Assembly: GCF_025244685.1 (NCBI RefSeq)
Contig: NZ_CP104202.1
Span: forward strand, 932,323 to 996,322
Length of the DNA: 64,000 nucleotides
Reading direction: 5' to 3'
DNA from: Chlorobaculum sp. MV4-Y
GTDB taxonomy: Bacteria; Bacteroidota; Chlorobiia; Chlorobiales; Chlorobiaceae
Part shown: in pieces, positions 17,969 to 26,197 of the stretch
Numbering within the stretch: position 1 is the first letter of the stretch
Layout: each line of letters begins with the position of its first letter
Translations under genes and position numbers: made by a program
The notes under the pieces: model-generated
Told to the model about the DNA's origin: nothing
Database searches by the model: none
The model's input: the letters and a program-made list of their open reading frames with translations, nothing else

Positions 17969-18237
17969 TGCGTCCAAACCTTCGATCTGAAGCGAGAACC
18001 AACGCTCGCCCGCGACAACTGTTTCTGTCTATCCTCTGGATGGCGTTGCTTTCGGAAACGCAACTGCCATCGATCAAAGTCGGCCAGGAGGTCGAGGTGC
18101 TGATCGACGATGAGAAGGCTGCGAGCAAGAAACTGACCGGCACAATCACCTGGATTTCGTCGAAGGCCGAATTCACGCCCAAATGCAGATATGACTATCA
18201 ACTTCAATGGTGGGGGACATTCTTTAAATCAAGGTGA
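17965..18237 (+). pseudogene. Remnant of a HlyD-type membrane fusion protein
   Basis: A 90-codon frame overlapping the preceding stop. Its middle (PSIKVGQEVEVLIDDEKAAS, then GTITWISSKAEFTPK, about 18070-18180) matches the C-terminal beta domain of HlyD/EmrA-like periplasmic adaptor proteins, in which AEFTPK is normally followed by a further conserved block. Here similarity stops abruptly, and the upstream coiled-coil and lipoyl parts are absent. So it is a fragment of about 40 recognisable residues, truncated on both sides. No ABC transporter or TolC partner remains nearby. Confidence 0.65.
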
Positions 18238-18379
18238 GATTTCAATATCTGCAACTTTACATAATTTATATTATACAACAATTTTGAGATTTAGCGGAGA
18301 CTGGCTGATGGGACATGATCATGAGAGTCGTTCATATCAAAAAATCTCCGCACTTCGGTATATCTCATCATGAAAACTG

Positions 18380-19264
18380 TTACTTTCCGTTCTCCGGATT
18401 TTCGAGCCGTTTGCGAATATCGAGCAGCTCTTTGCGGCGGTCCGGGCTGGTTTCAGGGTATTTGAGATTGAGACTTTCGAGCGTATCAAGCACAATGCGG
18501 GAAACGATCAATCGCGCATTCTTTTTATCGTCTGCCGGAACGGCGTACCACGGAGCGTCTTCGCTGCTGGTCTCCTGGAGACAGGACTCGTAAGCCTCCA
18601 TATACTTGTCCCAGAATTTCCGCTCTTCGAGATCGGCGGTACTGAATTTCCAGTTTTTGTTTGGGTCATCAATCCGGTCAAGAAAGCGCTTGCGTTGCTC
18701 CTCCTTCGACAAATGCAGGTAAAACTTGACAATACGAGTACCGTTACAGTGAAGATGCTGTTCGTGGCTGACAATTGAGCGGTACCGGTGATCCCATACT
18801 TTGCCGTTATGGGTGAGATCGTGAGGGATGTTCTGCATTTCAAGAATTTCCGGATGTACCCGGACAATAAGTACCTCCTCGTAATAAGAGCGGTTGAAAA
18901 TACCGATCCGGCCCCGTTCAGGCAGCCAGCAGTTGGTTCGCCAGAGAAAATCGTGTTCGAGTTCCGTAGCTGACGGATGTTTGAAGCTGTAGACCTGGCA
19001 TCCCTGCGGATTGACTCCCGACATCACATGCTTGATGGCGCTGTCCTTTCCGGCGGCATCCATGGCCTGAAAAACAAGCAGCACGGCATACCGATTGTCG
19101 GCGTACAGGATGTTTTGCAATTTGCTCAACTTTGCAACATGGTCGGCCAGCAGCTCATGGTACTCCTCTTTCGAGCTGTACACCGGATCGATCCGGGTTG
19201 GCCGTTTGGCGAGATTTGGCTTTTTACCCGGCTGAATTCTGAAAGCATCGAGATTGAATTTCAT
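18380..19264 (-). CDS. Polyphosphate kinase 2 family protein
   Basis: PPK2 enzymes move phosphate between polyphosphate and nucleotides, usually phosphorylating ADP/GDP or AMP. The 294-residue protein is a single-domain form. It shows Walker [18 protein letters not shown] (about residues 65-81), the Walker B-like [20 protein letters not shown] (about 119-138) and the lid region with [18 protein letters not shown] (about 173-190). The start is ATG 19264 ([13 protein letters not shown]), usual for the family. Which PPK2 class it belongs to cannot be told by eye. It stands alone between the HlyD scrap and a divergent NmrA gene. Confidence 0.88.
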   Translation of the reverse strand: MKFNLDAFRIQPGKKPNLAKRPTRIDPVYSSKEEYHELLADHVAKLSKLQNILYADNRYAVLLVFQAMDAAGKDSAIKHVMSGVNPQGCQVYSFKHPSATELEHDFLWRTNCWLPERGRIGIFNRSYYEEVLIVRVHPEILEMQNIPHDLTHNGKVWDHRYRSIVSHEQHLHCNGTRIVKFYLHLSKEEQRKRFLDRIDDPNKNWKFSTADLEERKFWDKYMEAYESCLQETSSEDAPWYAVPADDKKNARLIVSRIVLDTLESLNLKYPETSPDRRKELLDIRKRLENPENGK

Positions 19265-19559
19265 AAAGTTTCTCCCTTTACAGCGTCTCCCCGAAGGGAT
19301 AGGCAGATCGAAATGAAATGAGATACCTCTTCTTCAAGTTCGCAAAAAACAGAATTGAATCATATCTTTTTCAATACCGCAGGATAAACAGAATCATTGC
19401 CATCCCCGTCTCGGAAAAACCAGGTTTTGGCATTCGGTTGTCAGGAGCCGTTTGAAGACTTGAGCTGGTTGACTTATAAGATCCTTCGGGAAGAATTGCA
19501 TTTTCCACGATGCCGGTGCAGAGCAAATACCCGTCATCTGAACGCTAAATTCCACAGTT

Positions 19560-20447
19560 ATGCAGTTTGTGATTACCGGCTCATTGGGGCACATCAGCAA
19601 ACCATTGGCAACCCAGTTGAGCAAAGAGGGCCACGCTGTGACGGTCATCAGCAGCAACACCGAAAGAACAAAGGAGATCGAAGCGATCGGCGCTAAAGCA
19701 GCCATCGGCGGTGTGGAAGATACCGGATTCCTCACCGAGACCTTCCGGGGCGCGGACGCTGTTTTTACGATGGTACCTCCAAACATGAATGCCGCTGACT
19801 GGAAAGCCTGGATCGCCGGAATCGGCAAGAATTATGTGGCGGCCATCAAAGAATCGGGCGTCAAGCACGTGGTGAACCTGAGCAGCATCGGCGCCCATAT
19901 GGTCGATAAATGCGGTCCGGTCAGCGGACTATCGCAGGTTGAACTGGCCATGGACGAAATGGCGGGGGTAAACGTCCACCATCTGAGGGCGGGCTACTTT
20001 TACACCAATTTTTTGACCGCTATCGGCCAGATCAAAAATCAGGGAATTCTGAGCGGCAATTACATGCCTGATGCCCCGATGGTGCTGGTGCATCCGGCAG
20101 ACATCGCCGATATCGCCGCAAAGGCACTCAAGGATGAATCGTACCTCGGCAGAGGCTTCAGCTACATCGCCAGCGACGAGAAAACCCCGGCTGAAATCGT
20201 CACCATGCTCGGCAAGGCAACGGGAAGGACGGATCTCAAATGGGTCGAACACGCCGACAAGGAAGAATACGACGACCTGATTGCTATCGGCCTGCCAGAG
20301 GAGGTTGCCAAAAATTATACCGAAATGGGCGCCGCCCTGCGGTCAGGAGATATGAATGCGGACTATTTTCGCAACCGCCCGGTCATGGCCGGCTGGAGAA
20401 CGTTTGATTCGTTTCTGCCCGAATTTACAGCGGCCTACAACGCCTGA
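19560..20447 (+). CDS. NmrA-like NAD(P)-binding protein
   Basis: A 295-residue Rossmann-fold protein of the NmrA/atypical SDR group. The N-terminus FVITGSLGHISKPLATQL (residues 3-20) is a nucleotide-binding loop, followed by AVTVISSNTERTKEIEAIG and AVFTMVPPNM. HVVNLSSIGAH and VNVHHLRAGYFYTNFL fit NAD(P)H:quinone reductase or nitrogen-sensor-like members (QOR2/NmrA). The catalytic Tyr-x-x-x-Lys of classical SDRs is not obvious. It is monocistronic and ends 72 bases before a strong hairpin. Substrate unknown. Confidence 0.75.
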   Translation: MQFVITGSLGHISKPLATQLSKEGHAVTVISSNTERTKEIEAIGAKAAIGGVEDTGFLTETFRGADAVFTMVPPNMNAADWKAWIAGIGKNYVAAIKESGVKHVVNLSSIGAHMVDKCGPVSGLSQVELAMDEMAGVNVHHLRAGYFYTNFLTAIGQIKNQGILSGNYMPDAPMVLVHPADIADIAAKALKDESYLGRGFSYIASDEKTPAEIVTMLGKATGRTDLKWVEHADKEEYDDLIAIGLPEEVAKNYTEMGAALRSGDMNADYFRNRPVMAGWRTFDSFLPEFTAAYNA

Positions 20448-20519
20448 TACGCTTCCGGGGGGGGGCTGTTGCCTCTGGCGCAGCCCCGTTCACCGGTTTG
20501 TTAAGACAATGACACCGAA

Positions 20520-20547
20520 ACAAACGCCGCAAAGCTGCGGCGTTTGT
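20520..20547. terminator. Bidirectional terminator between convergent genes
   Basis: A perfect 12-bp stem (ACAAACGCCGCA at 20520-20531 with its complement at 20536-20547) around AAGC, followed by TATTTTAT. It touches the stop of the minus-strand phosphotransacylase gene and can end transcription from both sides. Confidence 0.75.
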
Positions 20548-21533
20548 TATTTTATCCTTCCCTCTTCCCTTGCCCACTGCACCAGCGCGGCAAGAGCGCA
20601 GGAGAGCAGCCGGGTGCGCAGATTGTCCGCTCGGCTGGTGAGAATAACCGGCACTTTCGCACCCATGACGACACCCGCCGCGTCGGCGTGGCTGATGAAG
20701 GTGAGCTGCTTGGCGAGAATGTTGCCTGCCTCGATGTCCGGCGCGAGCAGAATGTCCGCCTCACCCGCAACTTGTGAAACGATGTGCTTCTCTTTCGCGG
20801 CCTGTCGGCTGATGGCGTTGTCGAAGGCGAGCGGTCCGTCGATGATGCATCCCGTAATCTGGCCACGCTCGGCCATTTTGCAGAGCGCCGCCGCGTCGAG
20901 CGTGGCCTGCATGGCGGGGTTGACCACCTCCACTGCCGCCAGCACGGCGATTTTTGGCAAGCAGCTCTCCCCTGTTAACGCAACCCAGGCATCGACGGCG
21001 TTCCTGCAGATGTCCGCCTTGGCGCAAAGATCAGGCGAGATGTTCACGACCGCGTCGGTAACGATAAGCCACTTGTGGTATCCCGCCGTATCCATCACGT
21101 AGGCGTGCGACAGCCGGCGCTCGGTGCGCAGTCCAGAACCATGGGCAACAATCGGCCCGAGCAGTTCATCGGTATGCAGCGAGCCTTTCATGATTGCTCT
21201 GACCTGTCCTGAAACCGCCAGCTCAACCGCCTTTTCTCCTGCGGCGTGGCTGTGCGGTGTGTCGATAACCTGCCATTTCGACAGATCGATTTCCGCTTTT
21301 TCAGCGGCTTTTTCGATGCGTCCAGCTGGCCCGACAAGTACGGGAGTGATCAGCTTTTCCATCACCGCATCGGACACCGCAGAAAGCACCTGGCTGTCAA
21401 CCGGATGCACCACGGCGGTCACAAGCGGTGGGAGTGAAGAGCATTTTTCGATTACGGCATGGTAGCGGTCGTGAGGATGAACCTGAATTTCCGGCGGTTC
21501 ATCGCTTGTAAAAGCGTGGTTTCTGTCGCTCAT
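20547..21533 (-). CDS. Phosphate acetyl/butyryltransferase family protein
   Basis: A 328-residue single-domain member of the Pta/Ptb family, which exchanges CoA and phosphate on short acyl groups. Typical segments are VTAVVHPVDSQVLSAV (about residues 38-53), TPVLVGPAGRIE, IMKGSLHTDELLGPIV (about 114-129), SHAYVMDT, and near the end ADILLAPDIEAGNILAK (about 260-276). Classical Pta proteins have longer N-terminal domains that are absent here, so a phosphate butyryltransferase-like or two-domain-enzyme-derived form is likely. It is convergent with the NmrA-like gene and divergent from sqrF. The physiological acyl group is not known. Confidence 0.8.
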   Translation of the reverse strand: MSDRNHAFTSDEPPEIQVHPHDRYHAVIEKCSSLPPLVTAVVHPVDSQVLSAVSDAVMEKLITPVLVGPAGRIEKAAEKAEIDLSKWQVIDTPHSHAAGEKAVELAVSGQVRAIMKGSLHTDELLGPIVAHGSGLRTERRLSHAYVMDTAGYHKWLIVTDAVVNISPDLCAKADICRNAVDAWVALTGESCLPKIAVLAAVEVVNPAMQATLDAAALCKMAERGQITGCIIDGPLAFDNAISRQAAKEKHIVSQVAGEADILLAPDIEAGNILAKQLTFISHADAAGVVMGAKVPVILTSRADNLRTRLLSCALAALVQWAREEGRIK

Positions 21534-21665
21534 GGCGTCGGATCATTGGTTACGCAGAATGCATAAAAGAATATACGCAATGCAAGCATCGCCTACCCAG
21601 CTTGTCGCAAGTATTCACAAACGTTATTGCGTGGGCTGTGGCTCATGTGGCAACTCTTGTTAATT

Positions 21666-21695
21666 ATTGGCATATGACCAATATTTCACTATATT
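21666..21695 (+). promoter_or_regulatory. Promoter of sqrF with overlapping inverted repeat
   Basis: TTGGCA (21667-21672) and TATATT (21690-21695) with a 17-base spacer form a good sigma-70-type promoter. ATTGG (21666-21670) and CCAAT (21678-21682) are inverted arms over the -35 box, a plausible operator. The expected transcript start is near 21702, giving a leader of about 50 bases. Confidence 0.55.
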
Positions 21696-21712
21696 AATGG
21701 CCTTACGTCTTC

Positions 21713-21730
21713 TAATGCCTTCGGGCATTA
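21713..21730 (+). promoter_or_regulatory. UUCG hairpin in the sqrF leader
   Basis: TAATGCC (21713-21719) and GGCATTA (21724-21730) form a perfect 7-bp stem closed by TTCG, an exceptionally stable tetraloop, 20 bases before the GTG start. It may stabilise the mRNA or limit ribosome access. Confidence 0.55.
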
Positions 21731-21750
21731 ACCATTACCAGTGATCCGAA

Positions 21751-22923
21751 GTGAAAAAAGTACTGATTCTTGGCGGAGGTATTGCCGGTGTTGCGGCAGC
21801 CATCGCGTTCCGCAAGCGAGGGTTCGAGGTCGAGGTGGTCTCTGACCGGGAGTTCGTCTTCATCTACCCCATCGCCATCTGGATTCCGGTTGGCACAGAG
21901 AAGTTCAAGAATGTGGCGTTTCCGCTTGAGAAGCTTGCGCGGAAGCGCGGATTTGCGTTGACGCTCGACAAGGTGACGGCCATCGACGCCAGCCGCGATT
22001 CGGTCACGCTTGAAAAAGCGGGCGTGCGCAGCGACTTCGATTTTCTGGTGATCGCCCTTGGTTTGGACAAGATGAAGCACGAAGGCATCGAGTACACCCT
22101 GTCGATCTGCGGTGCTCCAGAGCACTCGATTCGGCTGAAGGAGAAGATCGACGCGCTTGTCGAGCGAGGCCACGGCAAGATCGCCTTCGGCTTCGGCGAC
22201 AACCCGAAAGACCCGAGCGGCGTACGCGGCGGCCCCGGCTTCGAGCTGTTTTTCAACCTGCACCACAAGCTGACCAAGCTCGGCATCAGGGACAATTTCG
22301 AGATGACCTTCTTCGCCCCGATGGCGCAACCCGGCGCGAAAATGGGCCAGAAGGCGCTCGACATGATGGCCGTGATGTTCAAGGCGAAGAGCTTCAAGCA
22401 GCGCTACGGCAAGAAGATAACGCGCTTCGAGCCTGACGGCGTGGTGTTCGAGGATGGCAGCAAGCTTGAGAGCGATTTGACGATGTTCATCCCCGCCGGA
22501 TCAGGCCACAGCGTTTTCAAAAACTCTGATCTTCCGCTGAGCGAAGCGGGCTTCGTGAAAATCGACGATTTCTGCCGCGTGGTCGGCGTGGATAGCTGGT
22601 ACGCTGTCGGCGATTCAGCGGCGCTCGAAGGGCCGGAGTGGAAAGCCAAGCAGGGCCACATCGCGGAGTTCATGGCGGAATGCGCGGCCAACAACTGCCT
22701 CGCCGAGCACTTCGGCCATCAGGAACCGATGAAGGGCTACCAGGAGCACCTGAACGTCCTCTGCGTCATGGACACCGGCGACGGCGCAGGCTTCGTTTAC
22801 CGCACCGGCCACAGCGAGATGTTCATCCCGATGCCAATAGTCGGCCACTGGCTGAAAAAAGCGTGGGGGTATTATTACAAGTTGTCGAAGATGAAATATA
22901 TTCCGAGGATTCCGGTGATGTGA
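21751..22923 (+). CDS. sqrF: Sulfide:quinone oxidoreductase, SqrF (type VI) like
   Basis: SQR oxidises sulfide to sulfane sulfur and passes electrons to the quinone pool at the inner membrane. The 390-residue flavoprotein starts with the FAD loop VLILGGGIAGVAAAIAFRKR (residues 4-23). A second dinucleotide element (KIAFGFGDN, about 145) and the C-terminal FAD contact WYAVGDSAA (about 283) follow. Cysteines at residue 120 (LSICGAP) and further along (DDFCRVV, NNCLAEH, NVLCVMD) can supply the redox-active pair. The C-terminal amphipathic end (GHWLKKAWGYYYKLSKM) suits membrane binding. The start is a GTG. In C. tepidum the SQR next to the acl genes is reported to be needed at high sulfide; I assign SqrF partly from that gene order. 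Confidence 0.8.
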   Translation: MKKVLILGGGIAGVAAAIAFRKRGFEVEVVSDREFVFIYPIAIWIPVGTEKFKNVAFPLEKLARKRGFALTLDKVTAIDASRDSVTLEKAGVRSDFDFLVIALGLDKMKHEGIEYTLSICGAPEHSIRLKEKIDALVERGHGKIAFGFGDNPKDPSGVRGGPGFELFFNLHHKLTKLGIRDNFEMTFFAPMAQPGAKMGQKALDMMAVMFKAKSFKQRYGKKITRFEPDGVVFEDGSKLESDLTMFIPAGSGHSVFKNSDLPLSEAGFVKIDDFCRVVGVDSWYAVGDSAALEGPEWKAKQGHIAEFMAECAANNCLAEHFGHQEPMKGYQEHLNVLCVMDTGDGAGFVYRTGHSEMFIPMPIVGHWLKKAWGYYYKLSKMKYIPRIPVM

Positions 22924-23030
22924 GTTGAGATTGGAAGATTGACGGGAAGGAGACGAATGACGTGATCCCGAATTTCAGAGTGGTTGTTTCAAAAGGTGTG
23001 CGCCAAAGAAAATCTGAGTCTGTATTCGAT

Positions 23031-23118
23031 TGTCATTCTGAACGGAGCAACGCGAAGTGAAGAATCCATCTTATGTTGAACGAAAGATTCTGGAATTTTC
23101 GCTATGATCAGAATGACA
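23031..23118. repeat. Inverted-repeat element, copy 2
   Basis: Begins TGTCATTCTGAACGGAG and ends TCAGAATGACA; GAAGAATCCA inside. Lies just downstream of sqrF on one side of the broken AbiV gene. Confidence 0.75.
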
Positions 23119-23194
23119 TCGGAAACAGCCATACTCAACCAATGAGTCATACCTTTGGCGAGAGTAGTAGTAATAGAGTTTGAAGTTATTTTAC

Positions 23195-23933
23195 TTATTC
23201 TCTATCATTATCCGACTTGTATTCATTCTTGAATTTAAGACCTTTTGACAAATATTCACGCTGGTAGTCAACCACAAATTTTGATATTTCATACTCCCCC
23301 GCTTCCAACTTAGCTATGTAATACCACCAAAAGTCAACATTATTAAATAGCTGTTTTACCTGTGCTTTTTTACATACTGTAAAAGCTATCGTCGTGGCGG
23401 TCTCTTTTTGTTGGCTTTTTGTTTGGAGATACTCTTGTGTTTTATAATAACAGTGTTTGGCTAACCGAATACAGTCCTTAGCAGCAACGTCACGAACAAG
23501 TTCTTTTAGCTTTTTTATTTCTCTGCTTTCATAATCTACATCTGTATACATAGATGGCTCTCTGCCATATTTTAGAGTTATCATAAGATCAATAATTCCT
23601 TGCAACTCCTTTTGAAGGTCTCCGTGGGATAAAATTGATGCATAAAATGCTGCATCAATTTTGTTAGAATGATTTTCTAAGGAACTTCTAATTTTTTCCG
23701 CAACAGCCGAGTCGCTCAGGTTTCTCCCTTGTGAGTCAAATGCAATAAAAGATTTGCCTATTTCTTCAATAACAGCGACACCAATAAAATACGCCCTTGC
23801 CAAATGCCCTTAGCTTAGTAATATCTGCCCCTCCTTAATCAAATCTTTTGCATTTTCAAGTGCTGTAAAACAGTACTCAATTTAATAATTCAGCAGTATA
23901 ACGAAATGAATTTGGCATTTGCAACTTACTCAT
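23195..23933 (-). pseudogene. AbiV-family abortive-infection protein, broken
   Basis: AbiV proteins are HEPN-fold phage-defence proteins. The open part (up to 23803) begins ARAYFIGVAVIEEIGKSF, the family's conserved helix, and continues with a worn HxxK segment (ENHSNKIDAAFY). The frame track start there is only a TTG. Reading on upstream in the same frame gives EYCFTALENAKDLIKEGQ and ILLS, then a TAA at 23810-23812 just before GHLARAYF; this is the expected N-terminal helix. Further up, a one-base shift near 23880 connects to ATG 23933 (MSKLQMPNSFRYTAELL). So the gene carries one stop and one frameshift. It is clearly AT-rich compared with its neighbours and has a repeat element on each side. 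Confidence 0.65.
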
Positions 23934-23986
23934 TGAGTCACTCAATAATATTTATATGTTTTGTACGTAAAAAATTTTGAAAAACC

Positions 23987-24084
23987 TGTCATTCTGAACG
24001 AAACAAAGTGAAGTGAAGAATCCAGTCGGTACACCTGTGAGCTTTCTCAAAGACGCTGGATTCTTCGCTTCGCTCAGAATGACA
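23987..24084. repeat. Inverted-repeat element, copy 3 (best preserved)
   Basis: Left arm starts TGTCATTCTGAACG and right arm ends CGCTCAGAATGACA; the inner parts GAAGAATCCAG and CTGGATTCTTC are also complementary, so the whole unit can fold into a long hairpin. Typical of a non-coding miniature element. Confidence 0.8.
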
Positions 24085-24127
24085 AGTTATAAAAAACAGT
24101 CTCACATTTTCGTTTTTTCAATAAAGA

Positions 24128-24196
24128 ACCCCGCCGCAAGCAGCGGGGTATGAAATCATCTTTTAAGCGCACTTTCCCGAAGCAAGCTTCGGGAAA
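24128..24196. other. Two strong hairpins downstream of aclA
   Basis: ACCCCGC (24128-24134) pairs with GCGGGGT (24143-24149). A perfect 11-bp stem lies at 24173-24183 with 24186-24196 (TTTCCCGAAGC arm, 2-base spacer). Neither has a T tract. They fill the gap between the repeat element and the aclA terminator and may protect the 3' end of the message. Confidence 0.5.
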
Positions 24197-24246
24197 TGAG
24201 ACCCAGAGAGATTCAATCTTCAACCTTAAAATCCGCCCATAAATAA

Positions 24247-24281
24247 AAAAAGCAGCCCCGCGCGAGTCAGAGCTGCTTTTT
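24247..24281 (-). terminator. Intrinsic terminator of the aclB-aclA operon
   Basis: On the minus strand AAAAAGCAGC (24281-24272) pairs with GCTGCTTTTT (24256-24247) around 15 bases, and the run continues as T-rich TTATTT. It starts 21 bases after the aclA stop. Confidence 0.8.
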
Positions 24282-24301
24282 GTCTCTTTGTTTCCTGACG
24301 C

Positions 24302-26134
24302 TTACTTCTTGTCGGGAACCGGGCGTTCCGGCGTGACGGCGTAGTTGATCAGGTAGTCGTAGAGCCTGATGAGGCGCGCGTTCTGGTTGTTCTGGTCGAT
24401 CCAGTGGCCGATCATGCCAATGGTGCGGGCCAAAACGAAGAAGCCGTTGAGCGAGTGCTCCGGGAAGCCGAGGTCCATGAGAATGCAGCCTATGGTGCCA
24501 TCAACGTTCAGGATCAGGTTATCCTTCTTGGCCGTCGTGATCTTCTCGACTTCAAGCGCGTAGTCAAGGCACGGGGTGTGCTGCGACGTTTCGTTCTTCA
24601 CGTAGCTGACGAGGTACTTCACGCGCTGGTCAGGATTCCTGAGGCTCTTGACCCTGTGGCCGATGCCGGGAACCGGGCCGACGTTCTTCTTCATCCAGGC
24701 AAGGAAGCCGGGGATGTCGTTCGGGTAATCCTTCACGCCCATCTTGAAGTATTTACCGGCGTTGGTCACGGCACCGCCGAAACGCGGGCCGATCATGGTC
24801 ATGCCGGCCGATACTGCCTGCGGCATGTCGATACCGGCGCAGGCGGCAAGGATCGAGCCATAAGCGCCAGACACTGCCGGACCGTGGTCAGCGGAGATCA
24901 TGATGATGCGCTTGATGATCTCAGACTCCTCGCGAGTCGGGAGCTTCTTGCTCCAGAGCAGACCGATGACATCCTCGATGCCATAGCCTTTCGAGCAAAG
25001 CTCCGAAGCGGCATAACCGGCATAGCGAGGCTCTTCGCCACGGTCGTCGGAGATGGTGGTGCGGATGAGCGGTTCGACGACCACTTCACCCTGCTTCATA
25101 ACCTCCTGAACGCTCGGCGGCAGCTCGGGCAGCAGCGCCTCGTCGATTTCAGACTCCGGCTTGATGGCGCCGGAAGCGAGTAGTTCTTCGTAAACCTGCT
25201 TGATGGCTTTGCTGAGACCGCCGAAGGTGTCGGGCACGATTGCGCCAGCTTCACGCAGGGCGTTCATCTTGGAGCGGGCAGAGCCAGCACCCTTTTTCCC
25301 CTCTTTCGCGCCAGCGTGACCAAACTTCATTCCCTGAGGCAGAACCTCCTGGCAGGTACCGCCGATAGCGGCGATAAGACGGATGCGGCGCGGTTCGGCA
25401 GCCAGCCACTCGGCAGCTTCCTCTTCAAGGCTGCCGCCCACCTCGCCGATCAGAACGACCGCCTTGGTTGCGGGGTCATTCTCGAACATTTCGAGGTAGG
25501 TGACGAAGTCGGTGCCCGGATAGGCGTCACCGCCGATAGCCACAGCCGAGGTGATGCCATCACCGTTCTGGGCGCAAAGCCACATTGCCTCGTTGGAGAG
25601 GCCGCCAGACTTGGTCAGAACACCGAACGAACCCTGACGATAGAGGTTGCAGAGTTTCAGGTTGCGGTACTCGCCACCGATCACACCGAGACGACACTCG
25701 CCAGCGGACATGACGCCGATCGACGACGGGCCGTTCAGCATCTTGCCAAGTTTCTGGGCAAGTTTTTTCAAGCGTTTGGCATCCTTTTCCGGAACACCTT
25801 CGGTGATCATCGAGACCAGCTTGATGTTTGGGGATTCGAGTGCTTCCATCGCGGCCTGGGTTGCTCTCGATGCGCCGAGGTAGATGAGGGCGGTGTTGAT
25901 TTCCGGGTGCTCATTGAGAGCTGGAGCCAGAGACGAATAGACGGTAACGTTCTTGAGTTCGCCACCGCGGAAGATTTCTTTCTGCTGCCCTGCTTCGGGC
26001 GGATACACGAAAGCCTGGACGGTCAGCGGACGGTTGATCAGGTAGTCGAACTGGGCCATGCGTTTTGCCGCATTGACGCCAGCCACACCACCAATGATGA
26101 CTGCCCGGGTATCTTTATTTGCGAGAATGCTCAC
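24302..26134 (-). CDS. aclA: ATP-citrate lyase, large (citrate synthase-like) subunit
   Basis: ATP-citrate lyase cleaves citrate with CoA and ATP to acetyl-CoA and oxaloacetate, a key step of the reductive TCA cycle. This 610-residue subunit has a CoA-binding/ligase part (RAVIIGGVAGVNAAKRM, residues 10-26). The phosphohistidine loop is KFGHAGAKEGKKGAG, with His at about 273. The C-terminal citrate synthase-like domain shows SADHGPAVSGAYGSILAACA, PGIGHRVKS and DGTIGCILMDLG. The sequence is complete. It follows aclB by 63 bases and ends in a terminator, so the two genes form an operon. Naming follows Chlorobium use, where AclA is the large subunit. Confidence 0.95.
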   Translation of the reverse strand: MSILANKDTRAVIIGGVAGVNAAKRMAQFDYLINRPLTVQAFVYPPEAGQQKEIFRGGELKNVTVYSSLAPALNEHPEINTALIYLGASRATQAAMEALESPNIKLVSMITEGVPEKDAKRLKKLAQKLGKMLNGPSSIGVMSAGECRLGVIGGEYRNLKLCNLYRQGSFGVLTKSGGLSNEAMWLCAQNGDGITSAVAIGGDAYPGTDFVTYLEMFENDPATKAVVLIGEVGGSLEEEAAEWLAAEPRRIRLIAAIGGTCQEVLPQGMKFGHAGAKEGKKGAGSARSKMNALREAGAIVPDTFGGLSKAIKQVYEELLASGAIKPESEIDEALLPELPPSVQEVMKQGEVVVEPLIRTTISDDRGEEPRYAGYAASELCSKGYGIEDVIGLLWSKKLPTREESEIIKRIIMISADHGPAVSGAYGSILAACAGIDMPQAVSAGMTMIGPRFGGAVTNAGKYFKMGVKDYPNDIPGFLAWMKKNVGPVPGIGHRVKSLRNPDQRVKYLVSYVKNETSQHTPCLDYALEVEKITTAKKDNLILNVDGTIGCILMDLGFPEHSLNGFFVLARTIGMIGHWIDQNNQNARLIRLYDYLINYAVTPERPVPDKK

Positions 26135-26197
26135 GGTTCAATCAAAGTTTAATGAGTTGCTGTATTCTTTAATTTCAAGGCCTTGGAAGGACATCCC

